In this document: piece after piece, positions 34,601-42,887 of the stretch
Numbering within the stretch: the stretch's first letter is position 1
How the letters are laid out: each line of letters begins with the position of its first letter
NCBI RefSeq assembly: GCF_002797555.1
Contig: NZ_PGFA01000001.1
Location: forward strand, 186,001-250,000
Reading direction: 5' to 3'
DNA: 64,000 nt
DNA from: Hymenobacter chitinivorans DSM 11115
Lineage (GTDB): Bacteria > Bacteroidota > Bacteroidia > Cytophagales > Hymenobacteraceae
The notes under the pieces: generated by a model
Database searches by the model: none
What the model was told of the DNA's origin: nothing
What the model saw: the letters and a program-made list of their open reading frames with translations, nothing else
Made by a program: the position numbers and the translations under genes

Positions 34601-34941
34601 TTACGGACCTCGAAAGCACCCGCCGCGTGAACCAGAACGCCAGCATCTGGACGCCGACCCGCACGCTGTTCCCGCACTCCTGGGCCATCGAAGACGGCTC
34701 CTTCCTGCGCATCAACAACCTGACCCTGGGTTACACCTTGCCCAAGACGGTGAGCGGCTACGCCAAGCTCAGCCAGGCCCGCTTCTACGTGACGCTGAAC
34801 AACCTCTACACCTTCACCAAATACACGGGCTACGACCCGGAGGTGAACACCCGCCGCTCGACCCCGCTGACGCCCGGCGTGGACTATGCCGCCTACCCGC
34901 GGAGCCGCGCCTTCCTGGCCGGCCTCAACCTTACCTTCTAA
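31633..34941 (+). CDS. SusC/RagA-type TonB-dependent outer membrane transporter
   Basis: 1102 residues. The signal peptide ends at HAVAQ (about 20). A carboxypeptidase-regulatory-like domain follows (about 24-100: GVVRSTEKDEPLPGVTV, LRLSYIGF), then a TonB-box-like MEDVVVIGY and the plug with the SusC signature IRVRGGGSITQDNSPLYVVDG split around residues 165-190. The 22-strand barrel ends in the aromatic LNLTF. The ATG at 31633 gives the signal peptide; earlier in-frame codons do not. It pairs with the SusD gene 19 bp downstream. The locus suggests import of pectic oligosaccharides. Confidence 0.95.
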   Translation: MRKHLLFLWLLLSVALHAVAQQRSIQGVVRSTEKDEPLPGVTVVVKGTTNGASTDQDGKFSISLPAATKDVVLRLSYIGFISKDVPVGDKSTVNVQLSPDTKVMEDVVVIGYAAVNRRDVTGSVSSVSAQQIKDVPVNSAAEALSGRLAGVQVTASEGQPGSDIRIRVRGGGSITQDNSPLYVVDGVQLENALSVISPQDIQSVDVLKDAAATAIYGARGANGVVIITTKGGREGKTTVAYTGFAGFRRITKTLDVLQPADYIDYAYEKSRISGADQVRSFRNRFGSSTFRDTRDYSTIQGYDTLGALRNSEFINWQDKVFGRDAFQQTHNISVSGGAKGTTYSLSVTRNDEDGIQLNSGFTRNLVNFRFDHKANDKFRIGFSTRLTDQAVTGAGTSAAGTGSTTNSRLRNTLVYQPLATPNQLAAGVSIDDNPDDDFFNSSGSLSNPVLTVNNEYRKDLRRVFNFSGNAAYSILKNLTLRSVLGFDNTYTRGELFYGQYSPNTNNFAKLPYVQIGTGQNVTINQSNTLAYNFKKDKHAFDALIGEEVYTRKNVFLNVASYYLPQTITAQRALDNISQRDPSAPSTPQPAPTSGISENSRLLSAFGRLNYSYNERYLLTATFRADGSSKFKSPNKVGYFPAVSLAWRISQEEFMEPYAATVSDLKLRLSYGLSGNNRIADFLYDPLFSTGNNGNNYALNDVIVPGAAAVSLANPNLKWETTASTNVGFDLSLFNNRVQFTADAYYNKTRDLLLNLAIPATTGYTSQLINVGSTSNRGVELQLSGTALQTPDFTWTANANLSFNRNRVESLGGGDALPLQYSGWASTAIAADYFVGVGQPVGLMYGYVTDFETGNKKGFYDADDFTGYVNGQWVLKQGVASDRGVTGFSAAGQQVTPGTIKLKDINGDGVVDANDRTVIGNANPKFTGGLNQQFTYKQFDASIFLNFVYGNDVYNANKIELTSYLANTQLSNGLAVMKDRYRQIDENGALITDLESTRRVNQNASIWTPTRTLFPHSWAIEDGSFLRINNLTLGYTLPKTVSGYAKLSQARFYVTLNNLYTFTKYTGYDPEVNTRRSTPLTPGVDYAAYPRSRAFLAGLNLTF

Positions 34942-34960
34942 TACCTGACCCACCCATCCG

Positions 34961-36763
34961 ATGAAACGCATATTTCGCTCCACAGTGGCTGCCCTGGGTA
35001 TTGTTTGCCTGTCGGGCTTGCTGGCCGGCTGCAAAGACTTCCTGGAGGTAGAGCCTACCTCGATTGATACTTCCGAGGCGGTGTTCAGCACCGTCAGCGG
35101 GGCCTACAGCGCCGTGATTGGCGCCTACGCCCCCATGGCCGGCGACGCGGCCTACGGCAACCGCATCAGCTGCTACTTCCCCTACGATTCGGAAGACTTC
35201 CTGAACGTGCCCACCGGCGACGACGCCGGTGAAGGCCGCCGCGGTATTGCCCGCTACAACTCTAACGTGACCAACGCCGACGTGCGCAACGCCTGGAACG
35301 CGCTGTACAAAGGCATCGAGCGGGCCAACATCTGCATCAAGTACATCCCCACGATGGCGCAGTACAACGGCGGCGCCGACCAAAAGGTGATTCAGCGCCT
35401 GCACGGCGAAGCCCTCACCCTGCGGGCCCAGTACTACTTCGAGCTGATTCGCAACTGGGGCGACGTGCCCTCTCCCTACGAGCCCACCGTCACGGGCCAG
35501 GACTTCAACATTGAGCGCACCGACCGCAACGCCATCCTCGACAAGATGATAGCCGACCTGGAGCTGGCCTCCACGCTGGTGCCGTGGCGCTCGGAAGTGG
35601 CCGCTGATGAGCGCATCACCAAAGGCGCCGTGAAGGCCCTGCGCGCCCGGCTGGCGTTGTACCGCGCCGGCTACTACACCAGCTCCACGACCGGGGCCGT
35701 CGAGCGGGCTTCCGATTACAAACCCTTCTACGACATCGTCCGCAAGGAGTGCGCCGACCTGATGGCCAAGCGCGGGGAGCATGACCTCAACGCCAGTTTC
35801 GAGGAGCCCTTCCGCAGCATCGCCGAGTACCGCCGCGACAACAAGCACGAAATCATGTTTGAAGTGGCCATGGGCGGTACCGTCAACGGCTCGACTACCG
35901 ACAGCAAACTGGGCTACTACAACGGGCCGCGCATCACCGGCGCCTCGACCAACTTCGGCCTGAGCAGCGGCGCCATTGTGCTGCAGCCCACCTACTTCTA
36001 CGCCTTCGACTCGACCGACACGCGCCGGGACGTGACCATTGCGCCCTATACCATTACGGCGGTGCCCCAGAAGGTGCCCACCAACATGATTTCGGCCTAC
36101 GACGGCAAGTTCCGGCGGGAGTGGAGCAGCAACTCTACCATCCGCAGTGGCTCGGCCCAGGCCCTGGGCTACAACTGGCCCCTGATCCGCTTCTCGGACG
36201 TACTGCTAATGTTTGCCGAGGCTGAAAACGAAGCTACCGGCGCCCCCACGGCCGCGGCCCGCGCGGCCCTGAAAGAAGTGCGCGACCGGGCTTATAAGGC
36301 CGGCACAGCGCCAGCCGTACCCACGGGCTACGCCGAGTTTCAGGCCGCCATCATGAAAGAGCGCAATCTGGAGTTTGGCGGCGAAGGCATGCGCAAGTAC
36401 GACCTGATCCGCTGGAACAAGCTGGGCAGCACTTTCGCCGATATTAAAACCACGCTGCGCGGCTGGATTGCCGACCAGACTGGGGCCGGTCCGTACGCCA
36501 ACATTCCCTGGAACATCTACTACACCACCACGCCCGCCACTGGTACGCCGCCCCTGGGGCAGTTTGTGTACGCCCGCTCGCTCTACCGGCCTTTCCCGGC
36601 TACCAAGCCCACGGGCAGTACGGAAGTGGCCTGGCGCCGCAGCGTGACCGAGGCCCGCATTGCCGACATTGCCTCGGGCTACCAGCCGGCCCGGCAGCTG
36701 CTGCCCATCCCGGCCGAAGCCCGCACCACCAACACCAAGCTTACCCAGAACGTCAGCTATTAA
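34961..36763 (+). CDS. SusD/RagB-type glycan-binding lipoprotein
   Basis: 600 residues with a lipobox LLAGC, Cys24 being the lipidated residue. KDFLEVEPTS after it and the TPR-rich helical core (HGEALTLRAQYYFELIRNWGDVP) are hallmarks of the family. The C-terminal KERNLEFGGEGMRKYDLIRWNKL is the conserved SusD end region. It sits on the outer face of the outer membrane as a lid on the SusC barrel and captures oligosaccharides. It is directly downstream of susC and followed by a terminator, so susCD forms its own transcript. Confidence 0.95.
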   Translation: MKRIFRSTVAALGIVCLSGLLAGCKDFLEVEPTSIDTSEAVFSTVSGAYSAVIGAYAPMAGDAAYGNRISCYFPYDSEDFLNVPTGDDAGEGRRGIARYNSNVTNADVRNAWNALYKGIERANICIKYIPTMAQYNGGADQKVIQRLHGEALTLRAQYYFELIRNWGDVPSPYEPTVTGQDFNIERTDRNAILDKMIADLELASTLVPWRSEVAADERITKGAVKALRARLALYRAGYYTSSTTGAVERASDYKPFYDIVRKECADLMAKRGEHDLNASFEEPFRSIAEYRRDNKHEIMFEVAMGGTVNGSTTDSKLGYYNGPRITGASTNFGLSSGAIVLQPTYFYAFDSTDTRRDVTIAPYTITAVPQKVPTNMISAYDGKFRREWSSNSTIRSGSAQALGYNWPLIRFSDVLLMFAEAENEATGAPTAAARAALKEVRDRAYKAGTAPAVPTGYAEFQAAIMKERNLEFGGEGMRKYDLIRWNKLGSTFADIKTTLRGWIADQTGAGPYANIPWNIYYTTTPATGTPPLGQFVYARSLYRPFPATKPTGSTEVAWRRSVTEARIADIASGYQPARQLLPIPAEARTTNTKLTQNVSY

Positions 36764-36799
36764 CCCTGGCGGGCCTGACTGCGGAAAGCTACTGCCCGG

Positions 36800-36838
36800 G
36801 CCACGGTCTTCTTGCGAGAAGGCCGTGGCTTGTGGTTT
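36800..36838 (+). terminator. Terminator after susD
   Basis: GCCACGGTCTTCT (36800-36812) pairs with AGAAGGCCGTGGC (36817-36829), with one wobble, a TGCG loop and a TTGTGGTTTT tail. Confidence 0.8.
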
Positions 36839-36912
36839 TAGCCGGCCGGTTTTGGGCCCAGCCTGGCGCGCATTTCTCTCCCCTTCGATGACGACGACCA
36901 GCCGCTGATTTT

Positions 36913-38430
36913 ATGACCTACCTCTCCCCAACAATTCTGCAGCGGCCCCACCCGGCCGTGGCTCTGCCCGAAACCCACCTGCTGGCCCTGCCCGAAAAAG
37001 TGCTGCAGTTTGGCACCGGCGTACTGCTGCGCGGTCTGCCCGACTACCTCATCGACAAAGCCAACCGCCAGGGCGTCTTCAACGGCCGCATCGTGGTAGT
37101 CAAGTCTACCGACGGCGGCGACATCAACGCCTTTACCCGCCAGAGCGGCCTCTACACGCTGGGCATCCGGGGCATTGAGGACGGGCAGCAAGTGGAGGAA
37201 AATGTGGTGTGCTCGGCCATCAGCCGGGTGTTGTCGGCCAAAAGCCAGTGGGCCGAGGTGCTCGAATTTGCCAAGAGCCCGGCGCTACAGGTCGTTATTT
37301 CCAACACCACCGAAGTGGGCATTCAGCTCGTGGCCGACGACGTGCGCAAGGCGCCGCCGGTGTCGTTTCCCGGCAAGCTGCTGGCCGTGCTCTACACCCG
37401 CTGGCAAACTTTCGGCGGCGACAAAGCCCGGGGCTTGGTCATTGTGCCCACCGAGCTGATTTCCGACAACGGCAGCAAGCTCGAAGCCATTCTGCTGGAG
37501 CTGGCCCACCGCAACGAGCTGGAAGCCGAGTTTATCGACTGGCTCGAAACGGCCAATACCTGCTGCAACTCCCTCGTGGACCGGATTGTGCCCGGCCGGC
37601 CCGACGCGGCCATGCAGGCCGCCCTGGAAGCCGAGCTGGGCTACTCCGACGACCTGCTCACGATGTCGGAAGTGTACCGGCTGTGGGCTATTGAGGGCGA
37701 CGAAAACGTGCGCAACGTGCTGTCGTTCGGGCAGGTCGACAAGGGCGTCATTATTCAGCCCGACATCAACCTGTTTCGGGAGCTCAAGCTGCGCCTGCTC
37801 AACGGCACGCACACGCTCAGCTGCGGCCTAGCCTTCCTCAGCGGCTTCGACACGGTGCGCTCAGCCATGGACGACGAGGTGCTGGGCAGCTTTATCAGCC
37901 ACCTGATGCAGGACGATTTGCGGGCCGGTATTCCGTATCCGGTGGCCGAGGACGTGTCGCGCGAGTTTGGCCGGCAGGTGCTCGACCGGTTCCGCAACCC
38001 TTACATCGAGCACCGCTGGCTGGGCATTACCCTCAACTACTCGGCCAAGCTGCAGATGCGGGCCGTGGCCACGCTGGCCTGCTACGCCGAGCGGACCCGG
38101 CAAACGCCCCGCTGCGCGGCCCTGGGCTTTGCGGCCTATCTGCTGTTTATGCGCGGCCTCCGCGAGCAGGACCACACCTGGTACGGGGAGCTCAACGGCC
38201 AGCCGTACCCGATTCAGGACGAAAAAGCCGGCTACTTCGCCGACCTCTGGCAGCGCCTGACGCCGGCCGAGCTGACCAGCACCGTGCTGCGCAACCACAC
38301 GCTCTGGCAGCAGGATTTGACCCAGCTGCCGGGCTTTGCCGACCAGGTGACGGCCTACCTGCAGCAGATGCTGGCGCAGGGCGCCTACGCCACCGTGGCC
38401 AGCCACCTGAACGCCCAGGTTTCGGCCTAG
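36913..38430 (+). CDS. uxaB: Tagaturonate reductase (altronate oxidoreductase)
   Basis: 505 residues, of the mannitol dehydrogenase/polyol superfamily. The N-terminal VLQFGTGVLLRGLPDYLID is the Rossmann NAD site of UxaB-type enzymes. VISNTTEVGI, LRLLNGTHTLSCGLAFLSG and the SEVYRLWAIEG stretch are also characteristic. It interconverts tagaturonate and altronate with NADH, the second step of galacturonate catabolism, in the cytoplasm. UxaC, UxaA and KDG kinase/aldolase are not in the window and must lie elsewhere. It is the only clear catabolic (not extracellular) enzyme of the locus, which ties the locus to galacturonate. Confidence 0.9.
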   Translation: MTYLSPTILQRPHPAVALPETHLLALPEKVLQFGTGVLLRGLPDYLIDKANRQGVFNGRIVVVKSTDGGDINAFTRQSGLYTLGIRGIEDGQQVEENVVCSAISRVLSAKSQWAEVLEFAKSPALQVVISNTTEVGIQLVADDVRKAPPVSFPGKLLAVLYTRWQTFGGDKARGLVIVPTELISDNGSKLEAILLELAHRNELEAEFIDWLETANTCCNSLVDRIVPGRPDAAMQAALEAELGYSDDLLTMSEVYRLWAIEGDENVRNVLSFGQVDKGVIIQPDINLFRELKLRLLNGTHTLSCGLAFLSGFDTVRSAMDDEVLGSFISHLMQDDLRAGIPYPVAEDVSREFGRQVLDRFRNPYIEHRWLGITLNYSAKLQMRAVATLACYAERTRQTPRCAALGFAAYLLFMRGLREQDHTWYGELNGQPYPIQDEKAGYFADLWQRLTPAELTSTVLRNHTLWQQDLTQLPGFADQVTAYLQQMLAQGAYATVASHLNAQVSA

Positions 38431-38470
38431 CCGGCGCGGGGCGTCTCCGCCGCCCCGCACACACCGCTCG

Positions 38471-38507
38471 AAAGCCTGGGTAGATTCCTCTGCCCGGGCT
38501 TTTTTGC
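38471..38507 (+). terminator. Terminator after uxaB
   Basis: AAAGCCTGGGTA (38471-38482) pairs with TGCCCGGGCTTT (38491-38502) through two wobbles, followed by TTTT. Confidence 0.75.
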
Positions 38508-38546
38508 GCCCCGCTACCTTTACCATTCGCCATGCTGCCCTTCCGG

Positions 38547-40544
38547 ATGAAAACTTTCCTGCTGACTTTGCTCGGTGTACTAAGCCTGCACCTGGCCCGC
38601 GCCCAGAAGCAATATGACGTGCTCGACTGGAAAGCCAACGTGTCGCTCAACACAGCTTTAATTCAGCAAATGCACCAGCAGTACGCCGGGCGCCGCACGG
38701 CGCTGAGCCAGGCGCTGGCGTCGGAAGCCGGGGTGCGGGCCTACCGCGACAGTGCCCGGGCGCGCTTCCGCCGGGTGCTGGGCCCGATGCCAGCCAAAAC
38801 TCCGCTTAAAGCCACGGTTACGGGCACTCTGGCGCGCGACGGGTACCGCATCGAGAAAGTCATCTACGAAAGTACGCCCCGGCACCGCGTCACGGCCAAC
38901 CTTTACCTGCCCGCCGGCGCCCCGGGTAAGCTGCCCGGCGTACTGCTGTTCTGCGGGCACGAGGCCGAGTCCAAAGCCACCGAGTCTTACCAGAAAACGG
39001 CTATTCTGTTTGCCCAGCACGGCTTTGTGGTATTCGTAATTGACCCAATTTCCCAGGGCGAGCGGTACCAGCTGGTGGATGCGGCCGGCCAGCCCCTGAC
39101 CCGCGGCGGAACGACCGAGCATACGTTGCTCAACAGCGAGTCGGCCTTGTTGGGCACCGGCAGCGTGGCCGATGAGCTCTGGGACAACGTGCGCGGCCTC
39201 GACTACCTGCTCACCCGGCCCGAAGTGGACGCGGCGCGAATCGGGGCGTTGGGCAACTCCGGCGGCGCCACCCAGACGGCCTACTTTATCGGCTTCGACG
39301 AGCGGGTGAAAGTGGCCTCCTTGTGCAGCTACGTGGCCACCGGGGAGCGGGTGCTGGAGCTAACCGGCGCTTCCGACGGCTGCGTGATGGTGCCCGGCCT
39401 GGGCGCCGCCCGCCTCGACGTAGCCGACTGGCCCCTGATGTTTGCGCCCCAGCCCCTGCAAATCCTGGCCGGCCGCTTCGACTTCGTGGATTATAACATC
39501 ATCCAGGACACCTACGCCGAGCTGCAGCAGGCGTACCAGCGCCTGGGTCAGCCCGAGAAAGTCAGCCTGTTTACCTACGACGACGGCCACGGCATTTCCC
39601 AGCCCAAGCGCGAGGCGGCCGTGCAGTGGTTTCGGCGCTGGCTCTACAACGACAACCAGCCGGTGGCCGAAGGAGCATTGGCGACGCTCAAGCCCGAGGA
39701 GCTGTGGTGCACGAAAACGGGGCAGGTGGCTACGGCTTTTAAAGACGAAGTGCTGCTGCCCCGGCGCAACCTGGCCGTGGCCGCCGAGCTGGCCCGGCAG
39801 CGCAAAAAAAACGGTCCGCCCCAGGATTTGCCCGCCGCTATTCGCCGGCAGCTGGGCCTCCCGGCTCAGCTCGACGCGCCCGTGACGGTAGAATGGAAGG
39901 GCGAAGCCTCAGCCAAGGACAACATTACTTTGCGCAAGCTTATTATCCGGCGCGAGGGTCAGGTACCGCTGCCGGCTTTGCTGGCCTTGCCCGCCGGGGA
40001 AGCCCCGGTCAGCAAAGTGGTGCTGTGGCTGCCCGAGCAAGGCAAGCGCCGCCTGGCCGACAGCACCGCGCTGCTCCACAGCTACCTGCGGCAAAACTAC
40101 GCCGTGCTGCTGGCCGACCTGCGCGGCCTGGGCGAAACCACCGACCCCGAAGCCCTCAACGACAAGAAGTTCTACAACGCCGAGTACCGCAACGCCCTGC
40201 TGGCCTTGCACCTGGGCCAGCCCCTGCTGGGCCAGCGCGTGGTCGACGTGTTTATGGTCCTGGGCTTTATCGGGCAGGAGCCGCGGCTAAAGGCGGCCCC
40301 GGTGGAGGTGTACGCCACGGGCCGCGCCGCGCTGGTGGCCGCCCACGCCGCCGTACTCACGCCCCGCCTCAGCCGCGTCTGGCTCGGGCCCGGCGCGCTG
40401 ACTTCCTTCCAGCAAATCCTGGCTCAGCCCACGGCCCGGGACTGGTACTCGCTGGTGCTGCCCGGCGTGCTGCGCCACTACGACCTGCCCGACCTGACGG
40501 CCGCTCTGGGTCCGCAACGCCTGCTGACCACGGCCAATCCGTGA
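38547..40544 (+). CDS. Secreted alpha/beta-hydrolase esterase with degenerate second domain
   Basis: 665 residues from the ATG at 38547 (MKTFLL signal peptide); the alternative ATG at 38532 adds five residues. The first hydrolase domain (about 90-370) resembles acetyl-xylan-esterase-like enzymes of plant-wall loci: LPGVLLFCGHEAE, the nucleophile Ser238 in GNSGGA, and DDGHG with the catalytic His. A second, similar domain (about 440-665) keeps the fold (VVLWLPEQG, LLADLRGLGE) but has YATGRAA with Thr591 where the nucleophile elbow Ser should be, so it is probably not catalytic. It likely removes acetyl or other ester groups from pectin or xylan, but the substrate is unproven. Confidence 0.7.
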   Translation: MKTFLLTLLGVLSLHLARAQKQYDVLDWKANVSLNTALIQQMHQQYAGRRTALSQALASEAGVRAYRDSARARFRRVLGPMPAKTPLKATVTGTLARDGYRIEKVIYESTPRHRVTANLYLPAGAPGKLPGVLLFCGHEAESKATESYQKTAILFAQHGFVVFVIDPISQGERYQLVDAAGQPLTRGGTTEHTLLNSESALLGTGSVADELWDNVRGLDYLLTRPEVDAARIGALGNSGGATQTAYFIGFDERVKVASLCSYVATGERVLELTGASDGCVMVPGLGAARLDVADWPLMFAPQPLQILAGRFDFVDYNIIQDTYAELQQAYQRLGQPEKVSLFTYDDGHGISQPKREAAVQWFRRWLYNDNQPVAEGALATLKPEELWCTKTGQVATAFKDEVLLPRRNLAVAAELARQRKKNGPPQDLPAAIRRQLGLPAQLDAPVTVEWKGEASAKDNITLRKLIIRREGQVPLPALLALPAGEAPVSKVVLWLPEQGKRRLADSTALLHSYLRQNYAVLLADLRGLGETTDPEALNDKKFYNAEYRNALLALHLGQPLLGQRVVDVFMVLGFIGQEPRLKAAPVEVYATGRAALVAAHAAVLTPRLSRVWLGPGALTSFQQILAQPTARDWYSLVLPGVLRHYDLPDLTAALGPQRLLTTANP

Positions 40545-40572
40545 GCGGCGGCGCGGCCAAAACCCGGTCTAT

Positions 40573-40584
40573 GCAAACGGTTGC
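40573..40584. promoter_or_regulatory. LacI-like operator candidate before the symporter
   Basis: GCAAACGGTTGC is a near-dyad (GCAA...TTGC) with a central CG-containing core, 172 bp before the symporter ATG. A second palindrome TTACGTAA lies at 40591-40598. It resembles but is not a copy of the 33-bp pectin element. Confidence 0.4.
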
Positions 40585-40755
40585 GGTAGTTTACGTAACG
40601 GTACGGGGAGGTTAAAACCAGGATTAACCGCTTTATTTAGGGTTCCAAGGGTGGAACTCAACCAGCAGAAACTTAGCTTTAGCCGACCTTCCCCGGCTGC
40701 GGCGAGACCTGCCTCCGCGCCTGACCCCGAATTCCCTACTCTTTCTTTCGTTTCA

Positions 40756-42441
40756 ATGAATCAACTCGCCACCCTAGATTACATTGTATTCTTTGTCTAC
40801 TTCCTGATTGTGTCAGGATACGGCATCTGGATTTACCGCCGCAAAACCGGCCACGACGGCACGATTGAAGGCGACTCCAAGGACTACTTCCTGGCCGAAG
40901 GCTCCCTGACGTGGTGGGCCATCGGCTCCTCGCTGATTGCCTCCAACATTTCGGCCGAGCAGTTTGTGGGCATGTCGGGCTCGGGCTTTAAGATGGGCCT
41001 GGCCATTGCCACCTACGAGTGGATGGCCGCCCTGACGCTGATTATCGTGGCCGTGTTCTTCATTCCGGTGTATCTGAAGAACCACATCTTCACGATGCCC
41101 CAGTTTCTGCACCAGCGCTACAACGGTACGGTGGCCATGATTATGGCCATTTTCTGGCTGATGCTCTACGTAGTAGTCAACCTGACCTCGATTCTCTACC
41201 TCGGAGCCATTGCCATCAGCAGCATTGCCGGCCTGAACCTCACGTTCTGCATGTACGCCTTGGCCGTGTTTGCCGTCATCATCACCCTGGGCGGCATGAA
41301 GGTTATCGGCTTCACCGACGTAATCCAGGTGTTCTTCCTGATTCTGGGCGGCTTGGCTACCACGTATTTGGCCCTCGACATGGTGGCCGACCACTACGGC
41401 CAATCGGGCGTTATCAGCGGCTTCAAGCTGATGCAGGACCAGGCCGCCGACCACTTCCAGATGATTTTCCAGAAGGACAACCCCAACTTTATCGACCTGC
41501 CGGGCCTCACCGTGCTGCTCGGCGGCATGTGGATTGTGAACCTGAACTACTGGGGCTGCAATCAGTACATTACCCAGCGCGCCCTCGGTGCTGATTTGCC
41601 CACGGCCCGCTCCGGAATTTTGTTTGCCGCCTTCCTCAAGCTGCTCATGCCCGTCATTGTGGTGCTGCCCGGCATTGCGGCCTACGTACTCTATAAGCAG
41701 GACGTATTCGGTGCCACCGAGTTTGGCGAAGGAGCCAACCTGAACCCCGACCGCGCCTACCCCGTGCTGCTCAACATTCTGCCCGTGGGCTTGAAAGGCT
41801 TGTCCTTCGCCGCCCTGACGGCCGCCGTAGTGGCCTCCCTGGCCGGTAAGGCCAACTCCATTGCCACCATCTTCACCCTCGACATCTACAAGAAGGTCCT
41901 GAACACGGAGGCCTCCGAAAAGAAGCTCGTGGTAGTAGGCAAAATTGCCGTAGTGGTGGCCATGATTCTGGGCGTGCTGATTGCGCCCCACCTGGGCATC
42001 GACAAGAAGGGCGGCTTCCAGTACATTCAGGAGTACACCGGCTTCGTGTCGCCGGGCATTTTCGCCATGTTCATCCTGGGCTTCTTCTGGAAGAAAACGA
42101 CCTCCAACGCGGCCCTGTTTGCCACCATTGGCGGCTTCCTGCTTTCCATCATGTTCAAGTTTTTGCCCGGCCTGGTGGATTTGTCGTTCCTGGCGCCTCT
42201 GGGCTTCGCGGTGAAAAGTGAGGCCGGCATCTACGAAATTCCCTTCCTCGACCGGATGGGCTTCGTCTTCGTCATCTGCATTATCGTGATGGTCATCATC
42301 AGCCTGCTCGAAACCAGCCGCGGCGTGGTAGCCAAGGGCCTGGAAGTAGATGCCAGCATGTTCAAGCCCCAGCGCAGCTTCACCATCGGGGCCATGGTTA
42401 TTGCCGTGATTCTGACGGCGCTCTACACCATTTACTGGTAA
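40756..42441 (+). CDS. SGLT-type sodium/sugar symporter (SSS family)
   Basis: 561 residues with about 14 membrane helices. It has the SSS features of Vibrio-type SGLT: an early YFLAEGSLTWWAIGSSLIASNISAEQF split over the first sodium-site helix, GGMKVIGFTDVIQV and NLNYWGCNQYITQRALGA. It should bring a monosaccharide or uronate into the cytoplasm with sodium. In this locus galacturonate or a side-chain sugar is plausible. The ATG at 40756 starts just before the first helix; an earlier GTG is not convincing. A strong terminator follows. Confidence 0.9.
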   Translation: MNQLATLDYIVFFVYFLIVSGYGIWIYRRKTGHDGTIEGDSKDYFLAEGSLTWWAIGSSLIASNISAEQFVGMSGSGFKMGLAIATYEWMAALTLIIVAVFFIPVYLKNHIFTMPQFLHQRYNGTVAMIMAIFWLMLYVVVNLTSILYLGAIAISSIAGLNLTFCMYALAVFAVIITLGGMKVIGFTDVIQVFFLILGGLATTYLALDMVADHYGQSGVISGFKLMQDQAADHFQMIFQKDNPNFIDLPGLTVLLGGMWIVNLNYWGCNQYITQRALGADLPTARSGILFAAFLKLLMPVIVVLPGIAAYVLYKQDVFGATEFGEGANLNPDRAYPVLLNILPVGLKGLSFAALTAAVVASLAGKANSIATIFTLDIYKKVLNTEASEKKLVVVGKIAVVVAMILGVLIAPHLGIDKKGGFQYIQEYTGFVSPGIFAMFILGFFWKKTTSNAALFATIGGFLLSIMFKFLPGLVDLSFLAPLGFAVKSEAGIYEIPFLDRMGFVFVICIIVMVIISLLETSRGVVAKGLEVDASMFKPQRSFTIGAMVIAVILTALYTIYW

Positions 42442-42477
42442 GCCCGAATAGGAGGGAAGCCCTTCTTTCGTCGGTTG

Positions 42478-42514
42478 AAAAGGCGGCTGCACTCTCGTGC
42501 AGCCGCCTTTTTTG
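42478..42514 (+). terminator. Strong terminator after symporter
   Basis: AAAAGGCGGCTGCAC (42478-42492) pairs perfectly with GTGCAGCCGCCTTTT (42497-42511) over a TCTC loop, followed by TTT. Confidence 0.92.
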
Positions 42515-42519
42515 TTTCG

Positions 42520-42700
42520 TCTGTCATCCTGAATGTAGCGAAGCGGAATGAAGGACCTTCCTCCCCTAAGTGACAAGGCCTGATAAATGTGCAAAGCCTT
42601 TTGCCGCGTGGTGGAAAAGAGCTTTGCACGTTGGTGCTAGCCGTGGTGGGGTAGGCGAGGAAGGTCCTTCGCAGGCGTATGTCAGATAAAGGATGACAGA
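42520..42700. repeat. 181-bp imperfect palindromic element (MITE-like)
   Basis: The ends TCTGTCATCC (42520-42529) and GGATGACAGA (42691-42700) are exact complements. Inside, GAAGGACCTTCCT pairs with AGGAAGGTCCTTC, and GTGCAAAGC pairs with GCTTTGCAC. It therefore folds along its whole length. There is no gene in it. It ends 6 bp before the regulatory element copy D. A related element lies at 43701-43860. Confidence 0.7.
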
Positions 42701-42706
42701 GCATGT

Positions 42707-42739
42707 GGCAACGTTCCCGGCAACGTTTGCACAAATAAA
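42707..42739 (+). promoter_or_regulatory. Pectin regulatory element copy D (toward CE12 gene)
   Basis: GGCAACGTTCCC, GGCAACGTTTGC, ACAAATAAA, 149 bp before the CE12 start. It would control the CE12-CE12-CE8-CE8-GH2 run downstream. From 42740 to 42887 only GC-rich leader sequence is seen. Confidence 0.75.
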
Positions 42740-42887
42740 CTCCCTGAGCTCCGCCTTTGTGGCCGGGAATTGGCCTTACTTGCCAAAACGCGTAACCCGG
42801 TGCGGGGAACAAGCGGGCCTGACATGCCGGCGGCCACCCCGGGCAGCGTAGCTGAACTTGCCTTGTCCCACCCTTTCCCCGATCTGC

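Noticed and set aside
40813..42594. Long minus-strand frame opposite the symporter
   Set aside because: The plus strand is an obvious membrane transporter. The antisense translation is hydrophilic, His/Gln-rich and without homology.
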